From Anaerolineaceae bacterium (lineage in GTDB: Bacteria > Chloroflexota > Anaerolineae > Anaerolineales > Anaerolineaceae): DNA of 64,000 nucleotides. The DNA lies in the NCBI GenBank assembly GCA_030653365.1, contig JAURZL010000001.1:124001-188000 (forward strand), in the 5' to 3' direction. The notes below the pieces were generated by a model, which saw only the letters and a list, made by a program, of their open reading frames with translations, ran no database searches and was not told the origin of the DNA. Made by a program: the position numbers and the translations under genes. This document shows positions 8,847 through 20,200 of this stretch, piece after piece; position 1 is the first letter of the stretch; each line of letters starts with the position of its first letter.

Positions 8847-9761
8847 TCAATCATCCTTCGGATGTGCTTTGAAAAACTCCCACATTGTGCGGGTGGCATC
8901 AATGTCATTACTGGTGTGCCCAACGATCCATTCAGGTAGTGGATCTCCACCCGGCCAGGAATGTCCACCACCATCGATGACGTAGAAATCTACATTGGCA
9001 TTCTGGTCACAGTTTTGGAAGCCTTGTCCTTTGACTTCTCCCTGCGCAGGGAGTTGATCGGGAGTCAGATCGCAACCGTTCTTTTCTGCCAGCTGGCGAA
9101 CCCAGGTGGGGATGTGGGGAAAAGGTACATCAAAGGACTCAGAAGGTCCGCCCTCAAAAGGAACAATTGGGTCAGCGGTTCCATGGAAAATGATCCCAGG
9201 GACAGGTCGCTCAGGATTGCAATCGTCCCAATTCAGCACATAGGCTCCGGAAACACCGCCAAAGGCTGCGATACGATCTGATAACTTGCAAGCCAGCAGG
9301 AATGACATCCCGCTACCATTCGATAGACCATTCGCATAGATACGCGATGGATCGATGTTGTAATTCATTTCAATATCATCCATTAAATCGGAGATAAATT
9401 GCACATCGATCAAGCTCTCCCCCAGGTCATTGGTGCGCCAGCGCAATGGGAATTCCCTGCCAGAGGGATACACCACAATGAAATTCTCTTGATCTGACAG
9501 ATCGTTCCAGCGACTGAGTTTCATCTGGTGAGCCGGCCATTCGGCAAAACCATGGATGCTGATCACCAGTGGGGTTGGGACAGATGGATCATAGCCTGCA
9601 GGCACATGCAGCAAATACTTCCGAGCCTGACCCGATGTGATTACTTCCCCATCGCTGCGGTTGATTTGAGTGAATAAATATGCTGCAAGGATCGCCACAA
9701 TGAAGGTAAGAATCCCAACGAAGTACAAGAGAATTTTCAGAATAGATTTAAGAATTTTCAT
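8847..9761 (-). CDS. PHB depolymerase/feruloyl esterase-like alpha/beta hydrolase, membrane-anchored
   Basis: 304 residues. An N-terminal membrane anchor (about 5-30) precedes an alpha/beta hydrolase of the LpqC/PHB depolymerase-like esterase group: oxyanion region SIHGFAEWP, nucleophile elbow GLSNGSGM (Ser), acid residue in FHGTADPIVPFEGG, and catalytic His in DGGGHSWPGG. These enzymes hydrolyse ester bonds in polymers or acylated carbohydrates outside the membrane; the natural substrate is not evident. The gene follows the ADP-ribosylglycohydrolase gene by 9 bp and is probably co-transcribed with it. Confidence 0.87.
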   Translation of the reverse strand: MKILKSILKILLYFVGILTFIVAILAAYLFTQINRSDGEVITSGQARKYLLHVPAGYDPSVPTPLVISIHGFAEWPAHQMKLSRWNDLSDQENFIVVYPSGREFPLRWRTNDLGESLIDVQFISDLMDDIEMNYNIDPSRIYANGLSNGSGMSFLLACKLSDRIAAFGGVSGAYVLNWDDCNPERPVPGIIFHGTADPIVPFEGGPSESFDVPFPHIPTWVRQLAEKNGCDLTPDQLPAQGEVKGQGFQNCDQNANVDFYVIDGGGHSWPGGDPLPEWIVGHTSNDIDATRTMWEFFKAHPKDD

Positions 9762-9770
9762 TGGTAGTCG

Positions 9771-10679
9771 TTATTTGATCTCTTTCCAATGGAATAGCTT
9801 CTCAGCCAGATCTTCAATTTCCTCGCGCATCACCAGTTTTTCCAGCCAATGCTTTGGGATACCTGTCTCGCCATAAAATGCCCCTGCCACCTGGCCACAA
9901 ATAGCAGCGGTGGTATCGCTATCATCCCCCAGATTAACCGCCTTGAGAATCGCCTCCTCGTAGGTCTCGGTCGTCCAAAAACTCCACAAAGCTGCTTCCA
10001 GACTCCTGACCACATAGCCAGTGCCCAGGATCTGGCTCTCTACTTTTTCGAAATAATCACCGAAGGCAATCTCTTTCAGCGATTCAGAATTGAAATGAAT
10101 GAGATCCTTTTCCACTAGGACATCACGCTTATTCTCAGCCTGCAAAGCTCTGTATAGTATTCCACCGAACAGTTGGCACGCTTCCAGACATTCCAGAGCT
10201 GCATGGGTGGTACGCGAGCTTTTGACGCTGTAATGCAGAATGGCTTCCAGATCAGGGTAATATAGCATCACCACCGGAGCAAGCCGCATGATGGAACCAT
10301 TACCGGCGGATTTGGGATCAGTGCTGCCACTGAATGGATTCCCGAGGGAATGGAAGTTTTCCAGTGCATTTAGGGTTGTGGTGCCAATGTCGAAACATCT
10401 GCCGGTGCTGCTCAGATACCCTTCCTGGTACCAGCGCCAATAGCGTCCCATTTGATCCTCGGCATCGAAGCCATTCTTTTCCAGCAGGCTGGTCGCCAGG
10501 CATAATGCCATCGAGGTATCGTCCGTCCAGGCACCGGGGGGTAATCCAAAGGGACCGCCACCGGTCATGTCTGTCACGGGCTCAAATGATCCGCGAGACT
10601 TAAACTCAACGGTTGTACCAACAGCGTCCCCCACAGCCAGCCCCAATAAACTTCCAAGAAAACGATTGAGCAGATCCAT
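9771..10679 (-). CDS. ADP-ribosylglycohydrolase (DraG-like)
   Basis: 302 residues. Metal-binding motifs of the family are present at both ends: GLAVGDAVG near the start, AWTDDTSMALCLA at about residue 50, and GDDSDTTAAICGQVAGAFYG near the end. It removes ADP-ribose from a protein or small molecule using two Mg ions. The start was set at the ATG at 10679 because GGAGG sits 5 bases upstream; an ATG 12 bases earlier (10691) would overlap that ribosome-binding site. No ADP-ribosyltransferase is nearby, so its target is unknown. Confidence 0.92.
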   Translation of the reverse strand: MDLLNRFLGSLLGLAVGDAVGTTVEFKSRGSFEPVTDMTGGGPFGLPPGAWTDDTSMALCLATSLLEKNGFDAEDQMGRYWRWYQEGYLSSTGRCFDIGTTTLNALENFHSLGNPFSGSTDPKSAGNGSIMRLAPVVMLYYPDLEAILHYSVKSSRTTHAALECLEACQLFGGILYRALQAENKRDVLVEKDLIHFNSESLKEIAFGDYFEKVESQILGTGYVVRSLEAALWSFWTTETYEEAILKAVNLGDDSDTTAAICGQVAGAFYGETGIPKHWLEKLVMREEIEDLAEKLFHWKEIK

Positions 10680-10824
10680 GGTACCCTCCATAATAAGAGC
10701 ATCCCCTTGTCCAATTGAAGTTGATTTAGTAAGAAACCTGATTTACAACGGTCATCAAACTAAGTAAGAATTTTATCTAAAAAAGAAAGACGAAAACCAA
10801 GTTATTTCAAAAAAACAGAGACTA

Positions 10825-11091
10825 TCACCAAATCCATTCTTCATCATCCCAATCAGAAAAGAGAAGTTCTTCAGACAATTGATCATCGCCATTTTCAGTA
10901 ATTAATGCAAATTGGACTTCCCAACCCGCACGGGGATGTTTTATAGGCAAGGGTTCTTCAGGTTTTTCTTTTGTTTTCATAACAGTCTTTATGAGATTTT
11001 CAAGATTCTTTTCAGATTTTTTATCAGGTAATTGTCTCTTAATTGTAATCCCAAAAATTTCATTGAAAAGGATAATCTTGTAGCATCTCAA
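10825..11091 (-). CDS. Short ORF with MazE-type antitoxin C-terminal tail (orphan or remnant)
   Basis: 88 codons if the TTG at 11091 is used, or 51 from an internal ATG at about 10980. The end (HPRAGWEVQFAL, then ENGDDQL...WDDEEWIW) closely resembles the C-terminal tail of MazE/AbrB-type antitoxins, which usually read RxGWEEAF...GDDxLL...DEEEWxW and wrap around MazF toxin. The expected N-terminal AbrB DNA-binding domain is not recognisable, and there is no MazF-like gene next to it. It may be a decayed antitoxin, a trimmed solitary antitoxin, or a divergent one. No convincing ribosome-binding site. Confidence 0.5.
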   Translation of the reverse strand: MRCYKIILFNEIFGITIKRQLPDKKSEKNLENLIKTVMKTKEKPEEPLPIKHPRAGWEVQFALITENGDDQLSEELLFSDWDDEEWIW

Positions 11092-11154
11092 TAAATGGGG
11101 GTTGGGGGTGTTTTAGGTGAGCATTACTGATAAAAAATGATCGGTATTGATTGG

Positions 11155-11184
11155 AATAAAAAAGGGCAGCGACCGCTGCCCTTT
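11155..11184 (-). terminator. Rho-independent terminator of the giant DUF11/sortase gene
   Basis: A perfect 10-bp stem AAAGGGCAGC/GCTGCCCTTT with a 4-base loop (11161-11184) is followed on the minus strand by a run of T. It lies 32 bp after the stop of the 3,825-residue gene. The same GGGCAGC core recurs at 26155-26176. Confidence 0.85.
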
Positions 11185-11215
11185 GGCTTACTTTCACTCT
11201 TATCTCTCTCCTGCT

Positions 11216-14200
11216 TTAATCTGATACGTCAACCAGGACAGCTCTGACCACAATACGGTAATCATATGAGTCTGATAAGGCATCATAACCACGGCAGGTA
11301 ATCAGTGTCAACCATGGGTTTGTTTCAGATTCAAAGATACTCGTATCGTTGGGGAATACCTGCATGGTTTGCCTTACTGAATAGGTATACGTTTGTCCAA
11401 ATGCAATTATCTTAATCGTATCTCCCCATTTCAAACTACCCAATGCTGCAAATACACCAGGCGTGCCATCTGAATTTGAAACATGGGCTGTGATTGCACT
11501 ATTGCCATTCCAGGTTGGGAAAGTAGTACCTTCAAGATATCCGGCTTGCTTACCTAACCAGGTCAGATTCCACTCACCATCCTGTAACGGGATGCCAATG
11601 ATTTCAGTGTTCAGACCTAATTTCGGAATATTCAGCATCATTCCACCCGTTTGTGCGTATTGATAGCTGAATGGCATCTGTGGTAAGGGGGTAACTACTC
11701 CAGGAGCAAAACCAGTGGCTGGTAATTCCGGCACATTCACAATAGCACTGCTGGCTGCACCATATACATTGATATCTGAGCCTGGAATATATGTGCGTTC
11801 TGTTGACAGTTCTGGATTGTATGGTGATTGTGGAACTGGCAAACTGTCCGGCAGACTACTCCATTCTACTGTAGCGGTATTGGTTGCGCTTTGTCCAGGT
11901 CTTAATCTGTCGACTTTGGCTTTATAAGTCAATTCAGTTTCTTGTGTTGTTAATCGGAACACATCCCAACTGACCAGTAATCGTGGAGCTAAGCTATCGT
12001 TTAAAGATGTTGGTGCTTGCCCGCTGACAAATGTTAATGACCCGGGAACATAGGTTAATCCGGTTGGGATTAAATCTTCCAACACAACGTCATAAGCATT
12101 TACATCACTTTTCTCCGAGTGACGTATCTTAAGGGTAAATGTTACATCCTGTCCAATAAGTGCTGTCTGAGGATTAACCGATTTTTCAATCACAAGTTCA
12201 GGTTCAACGATGTTTACATCTTCAGCATCGAGCGCGAGATCACCACCATTCCAGGTCCATTCTGCAGAATTATCCAGTAATAAACCGCGGATATTTTCAT
12301 TTGAATTCAGGACTTTTACCCGATAGCGCACAATTAAGAACTGTTCACCCTGTGTTTCATTGGAGATTGTGCCAAAGGTCAGGGTTAATTTTCTGCCAGG
12401 ATCAGCTGGGTTTGGTGAAGCAAGTGGTTCCGTTTCCACCACCATAGAAGGCGGTTGCGCGTTGGGGTTGCAGATCTGGATAAATGGGTGATCAGGGTCT
12501 TCGGTCAGTCCGTCTGCAATGATTTCACAATCCACAAATGCCAGACCACGATCCAACACATCGGTCAATACCAAATCTTCCAGTATAGATTCAACACCAA
12601 CTACCAAACCAACCTCATAGGTAATCACGTCACCAATGCGGACGGTCAATTCAGATCCGGGAGCTGGAGCAGGATTATCCTCATTATAGAGATTTCCAAT
12701 GATGATTTGTTTATAACCTAATCCAACCACATCAACATCTGTATCCGAATTGTTTTCTTCGTTGGGATCTTCACCGTTGGTACCATCATCGTTTGCCACA
12801 ACCGAATTAACAATGCTGACAATACTTGGATCGAGTGGATTATCGACCAGCAGTGTAATCGTAAAAGTTCTACTCATACCAGCAGCAAGATCAAACACCG
12901 GCCAGATGATAATTCCTGTACTCTCATCAAAAACTCCAGCATTATCAGCATCCACAAATGTTGTCCCGGTTGGGATTGTGTCTTCAACAGTGACACCGGT
13001 TGCATCCTGTTCGCCAACATTACTGATAATGATTGTATATATCAGCGTTGCTCCAGGAGCAGTCTGGTTGATTCCATTTGTTTTTTGAACAGCAATATCC
13101 GGGGCAGCAACCAGGGGTGTGGTCTCATCATCACTATCAGTGATTGGTTCCTCACTATTATTGCCATCATCCGTGATCGATACCAGGTTATCGATCTGAT
13201 CAACGCCAGCTGGTACCGGGTTAATCACATTGACAGCAAAGAGGATGGTATCTCCACCACCGACTGTCAATGTACCCACTGTGTAGGTACAGGTAGTGCT
13301 TGCTACTACCGCGCCATCCGCGCAAATCCAGCCGGTTTCGGACTCAGTAGTATTGAAGGTGGTGTAATCAGGCACCGTTTCCGTGATCACCACACCGGTG
13401 GCAGTTTGATTGCCAGTATTGTCGTAGGTGATTTCATAAACGATCGTACCACCAGGCACAGCACTGACACCATCATCTGTCTTGCTGATAGTTAAATCCG
13501 GTTCTGCGTCAACAGGAGTGGCTTCATCATCGCTATTATTACCCGGGGTAGGATCTTCCCCATTGGTTTCATCATCGGCAATAGAGACCGCATTGTCGAT
13601 CTGGGTGACTCCAGCAGCCAATGGAGAATCTACGACAACTGCAAAGTTCAGAGTGCCAGGAGCATCACTGGCAGGAACATCACCTAAATCATAGGTACAG
13701 GCTGAACCTGCACTGTTATCTGGATCACAACTCCAACCCGTTGAGCTGCCGGTAGTGGTGAAAGTGGTGTTGGCAGGTACGGTTTCTGTGACAACTACGC
13801 CGGTAGCATCCTGATTACCAACATTATCGTATGTCAATGAGTAGATAATTGTAGCACCCGGGGTAGTTGAATCATCAACGTCGTCCACTTTGGTAATGGT
13901 CATATCCGGGGCAGCATTCAATGGAGTAACTTCATCGTCACTATCGGTTTTAGGGACCCCACCGCTATTACTGCCGTCATCGGTAATCGAGACCAGATTA
14001 TCGATCTGATCAACGCCAGCCGGAACCGGGTTAATCACATTGACAGCAAAGAGGATGGTATCTCCACCACCGACTGTCAATGTACCCACTGTGTAGGTAC
14101 AGGTAGTGCCTGCTACTACCGCGCCATCCGCGCAAATCCAGCCGGTTTCGGACTCAGTAGCATTGAAGGTGGTGTAATCAGGCACCGTTTCCGTGATCAC

Positions 14201-17200
14201 CACACCGGTGGCAGTTTGATTGCCAGTATTGTCGTAGGTGATTTCATAAACAATCGTATCACCAGGCATAGCACTGACACCATCATCTGTCTTGCTGATA
14301 GTTAAATCCGGTTCTGCGTCAACAGGTGTGACTTCATCGTCGCGATTATTACCAGGAGTTGGGTCTTCCCCATTGGTTTCATCATCGGCAATAGAGACTG
14401 CATTGTCGATCTGGGTGACTCCAGCAGCCAATGGAGAATCTACGACAACTGCAAAGGTCAGAGTGCCAGGAGCATCACTGGCAGGAACATCACCTAAATC
14501 ATAGGTACAGGCTGAACCTGCACTGTTGTCTGGATCACAACTCCAACCCGTTGAGCTGCCGGTAGTGGTGAAAGTGGTGTTGGCAGGTACGGTTTCTGTG
14601 ACAACTACGCCGGTAGCATCCTGATTACCAACATTGTCGTATGTCAATGTGTAAATAATGGTGCCACCCGGTACGGTACTGATATCTGCATCTGTTTTGG
14701 TTATTGTCATATCCGGGACAGCATTCAGTGGGGTTGGATCCGTGCTGGTATTGTTGCCAGGTGTCGGATCATCACCATGGGTGCCATCATCAGCGATTAC
14801 TGCCGTATTGGTTGTTTGAGTTACTTCGGTTGGCAGAATGCTATTGACGTTTACAACAAAAGTAACTGACCCATTTCCACCCGCAGCTATTGAACCAATT
14901 GTCAGCGTGCATGGTGTTCCTGCAGTAGCGCCGTTAGCACAACTCCAGCCAGGGCTACTTGCAGTTGCATTGAATGTGGTATGGGCGGGGACTGTCTCGG
15001 TAATCACAACGCCCGTTGCCAGACCATTGCCATCATTCCAATAATTTAAGGTGTATGAAATGGTGCCACCAGGTATGGCTGTGATGCCACCGTCACTCTT
15101 TACAATTCGCAAATCGGGACCCGTTGTGACCAAATCTACATCTGTGCTTAAGGGATATTCACGTTCTTCTGCAGGAGTGTCAGGTAATGATGAATATTCA
15201 CCAGTGACTGCATTGGTCAAGGTTTGGGTGAGTGTATTAGCTGAAACCAAAACCTGGTAAGTTAAAGTACATGTATCAGTTAGTAGGATTTGGTCAACGG
15301 TCCAGGATAGAGTTGGAGCACCAGAATCATCCGGCGTTAGCGTTCCTGATGTACAAGAACCACCAATCGATGAAGCAATGTAACTTAATCCAGTGGGTAT
15401 CAGATCTTCTAAGGCTACATCAAAGGCTGTGCTGGTGCTTTCACTGCTATGTGATACAACAATTGTATAGGTCACCGTCTGTCCTAAACCAGCAGGATTT
15501 GGCAAAAAGGATTTACTTACCTCTAAATCCGGTTCAATGATTTCAAAGGTAGTTGTGTCAGAATCACTTTGTGGTTGATCATTTCCATCGGTGTAATTCA
15601 TTTGGACTGAATTTTGTGGTGTATCCCCATTCTGATTACCAGAAACATCTGCCACAATCACATCAAAACTGATGGACATACTATTATTAGTGATCACTGA
15701 CGGATCAGCCATCGTCCAGGTAACTGTCACCGCAGCACTACCATCATTGGGTGAGGAGACAACAGGAACTGGAAAATCAAAACCAGTTTCGCTGATGGCA
15801 CCAGCGTAAATTAGACCTGCCGGTAAAGTATCGATGATGACCCAATCCTCGATAGTGCCTTTTGGGCTGTTTACAGTCAGTGTAAAGCGGACAACTTCAC
15901 CGATGGTAGCATCTGTTTTATTGACAGTTTTTTCTATTGTTGGTTGTTCAGTTGTGAAATCCTTAGCATCCTCATCAAAATAATCATTCAGTGGGTCACC
16001 AGAAGTGCCGGTGCGCTCATTCGTATCTGGACCATCCAGAGAAGTCCAACTTACAGATGCTGAATTCTGGACTGTTTCCCCAACCTGTAATGTCTCTGGC
16101 AGAACCACATCATAACTGATCGTAAGAGAAGTCCCGGAGGGGAACTCTTCAACCGTAAAATTCACATGATTTCCAATAGTAAGATCTTGTAGACCAACAA
16201 GGTTATCAGGTGATGGGACTTCCTGAACATTACTTACGGTGGCATAAGCATAATCACTGATCACTACATCAAAAGCAGTTAATCCTGAAGTGTTGGTAAT
16301 AACCAGTTGATACGAAACCGTATCACCTGCTTCGAATGGGGCACTGGTGTTGTCAAAGCTCTTCACAATTGACAACACAGGTTCAACAATTGGCATGGTA
16401 ATAGGATTCGAAGGTATAACCGGGTTTGACCCAATTTGATATGAACTGGTATTAATTAAATTAACGCCAGCCTGGTTGCCAGTAACATTTAATACAACAG
16501 CCTGGAGGTTGATGACCAGGACATTATTCACGGTGCCTGGTGTCGCATTTGTTACGACTTCTCCAAATTCGATGACCAGATCCTGCCCATCTGCGCCATT
16601 TGTATTTGCAAGAGGTGTAACGACAGGAGCACCATAGGATCCATCAAAATTTGAATTGTCAATAGAGAAACTATTCGCAACATACGCCATCCCTGCAGGT
16701 ATCTGATCTATCATTGTCAAGGATGGGATCGTACCTTCCGGTAAAGTGATGGTCAGAGCAAAGCTGGCGATTTCACCAATTGTTAAATCATTTCCACTGG
16801 TATGTGTGGCACTGGTGCCAGTTAATGTTTTTGTGAAGCTTACATCATCGACTGTTACTGATGCTGTATCATCATCCGAATAATCATTGGCAGAGCCCCC
16901 ACAGTCTCCGGTGTTTCCAGTGCGTTCACAATCAAACTCATTGTAAGGGGTAGGATTGGAAACTGTTCCGGGCATACTTGTCCAATTGAGATCGACAATA
17001 TTTGTAATCACCTGATTTGGGACAACCGAAGCATTAATGATCGCCTGGAATGTGAAAGTGGAAGTTTGTCCAGGTGGAAAAACATTCCATCCAGCTGTAA
17101 ATGTGCGCGTACCGTCGTCATAAGCTGGTGCTGTGGTTGGCGCTAATCCGCTGGTGTTGGCAAAAGAACCCAATACGTACGTAAATCCGGAGGGGAGCAC

Positions 17201-20200
17201 ATCTTCCAGTCCAACATCATAGGCATCATTGAAGTTCGTGCCAGACTGACTGGTCACTGTTAATGTGAAAGTGATCGTGTCACCAGCATCGGCTGTGGTA
17301 GGATCTGCGCCTTTCAACACGGACAATGTTGGTTCATTGATGGTTACATTTGGAGCGCTAGCATTCAGCGTTGTTGTACCAGCATTGACTGAGAAGTTTG
17401 CTATAACCTGATTATTGAGCGCGTCACCACGATCATTGAAGGTGGTGTTGAGGACAATCGCTGTGTATTCCAGAATTATGCTCTGTGGGCTATTTAAATT
17501 AGTGTTCTGAACATTCCCGAAACCTATACCCAAATTTTTACCGTTATTGGTAACGGTTATTGTGGCATTACTGCAGTCAAAACCATCAGTCAGAGATGAA
17601 ACCAAACCGGCTTCAGCCGTAATGGATGAACAGGCTGCAAATGCCAAACCATCGTCCAGCGTATCGGTAAAAGTCAGGTTGGTCAGGTACACATCACGCG
17701 GGAGGGTAAATGTAATCCGATATTTAATAGTTTCACCGATGCGAACATCTTGTCCGGTTAATACATTACCCGCCTGATCGATCAATTGCTTGGAAAACAC
17801 TATGTTTTCTATGCGTATATCAGCATCATCATTGGTGGCATAATCATTCACACCACCAGTACCATCTCTTTCAGTCGAAGAAGAAGAATATATAGAAATC
17901 AAGCCAGGGCTACCCGGAAGACTAGTCCATGTCATATCAACAATATTCTTAATCAATTGATCTGCTGAAACAGCTGGAGGATCAACAAGTAATAACGGAC
18001 CTTGAATCGTGATGGTGATGGTTTGCCCTACCAGCAAATCGATACTGTTCACATTGTTTAGAATCCAGCCGCTCGCATTTGAACCGGAAAGTGAGAAATT
18101 TGCTGGGTTAGTACCTGTAACAGCGCTGATAATCGGATCTGTGATTAATGATCTAGGATCGCCTGGTGGATCCACTTTTGGCAATGGATCGTTGACCCAA
18201 ACATCATAGGCATCCGTAGTGGGGGTGCTTGTGTTTCGGATGGTGATGGTGTAAATCACTGGCTCACCTGGTAGACCAATGCTGTCCCCACCAATGGTAG
18301 CGCTTTTCGTTACAGTTGGCGCAGGCTCAATAATTGTTATGTTGGGTGCTTGTATTGCACCAGTTAATCCAATGTTATTGGTATAAGGTCTTGCAGAATT
18401 ATTTCTTACGCCCCCTTGTTGATTTCCAACCACATTCAGCACAACCACGCGGTATTCTATTGTGATGGTTTCTGCAATCGCATTATCCGTATTGGAATTG
18501 GTAACATTACCGAGATTATAGCGAATAGATAGTGCATTGGTTGACACTGTAGGATTTACAGCTGGCAATTGAGGAGGAATGGGACAGGCGTTAGCGAACC
18601 CCCCGATTAAATCTGTTTGTAAGCCTGCGGATGTTGTTATATTCAAACATTGAACAAAAGCCAGACCTCCGTCCAGTGTATCGCGAATATTAAGGTTTGG
18701 TATTGAACCTTCAGGAACAGTTAACACAAGGCGATAATCGATGGTTTCCCCAATCACTGCCTGCAAGTTGTTATTATTCGTATTATTAATACCTGTTGCA
18801 ATGATTGTTTTCGTGAAGCTGGCTGCTTTGATAGTAACCGTTGCGGGATCACTTGCTCGATAGTCATTGGCTTCCGCTCCACAAGCTGCTGTATCGCCAC
18901 TACGTTCGCAATCCAGGTCATTGTAGGGAGAGGGGTTTGATATCGAATTGGGTAAGTTTGTCCAATCGATATTCGCTGTATTCGTAATAACTTGTGCTGG
19001 CCTTACTGAAACGTTGATTGTTGCAGTATATGAAAAAGTTGCAGAACAGCCCAGGGGAAGTTGATCAATTACCAGGTCAATGACGTTCCCTGATGAATTA
19101 TTGGTGACGTTTGGGGTTCCACAGGTGGCACCAGTAAAGGTTACTGGCAGGTTGAGGGCCGTTATCGTAAATGGCAAAGCAGATAGGTCGTCTCTGATGT
19201 GTGCTTCAAAAGCATCTGTTCCACTTTGACCGGTATGGGATACAGCCACATTGAACGTGATAGTATCGCCGGCATCTACCCCCGTGGCAGGATTGGCAGT
19301 TTTATTTACCTGTAAGAAAGGTTCAACTATCGATACATTGTCTGCACTGTCCGAGGCACTACCACCATCCCATGCTAAAGTAACATCATTATTAAGATTG
19401 GTGCCAGGATTATTTCCCAGACTGTTAATAACGATGGCTCTGTAAACGAATGTTATTGTGTCATCGACAGAATTATCTGTATCAGAATTGGAGAGATTTC
19501 CAAGGGTGTAGATAATCGAGCGACCTTGATTGGTTACAGTCGGATTGGTGGGATCATTACAAGCGCTTGAAAATCCTCCTGATAAATCGGTGCTGATGCC
19601 ACTGGATGGTGTAATGGAATCACAACCAATGTACACCAGCCCGGCATCCAATTGATCAGTCAACACAACAGCATTGGTAATCCCTTCCGGTAATTTGACA
19701 GTAACGGTGTACTCAATGATTTCACCAATGGAAACTGAGTTTCCCGTTGTAAAGTCACGATCGGTTCCAGTCAGTGATTTGGAAACAGTAGGGTCGAAGA
19801 TTGTTACCTCTGCATCTTCATCCAAATCAGTGGTGGTGTGGTCAGGTCCATCATTGGTACCGGCAAAGTTAAATAAGGTGCTCGTATTGGTATACGACTC
19901 ACCAGCTTCAACCGATGAATCCATTGTTGCCAGGTAGGTGATAACAGCAATATTGGTGCCATCAGGATTATTCTGATCATTGCTATCTTTCCCACGTACT
20001 AGAGCTCCAGTACTGTTATCATCTAATTCAATCCCATCACTGAAAAAACCTCCGGTCAGGGTTATGTTCGTATAAGGCAGATTCGCGCCAGCACCGTTGG
20101 TTATACACAAAGAACCAGAAACAAAAGTCATTCCTGCAGGTAAAGAGTCTTTCACTTGCACATCAAAGGCATCATATCGCCCGGTGTTTTCCAAAATGAC

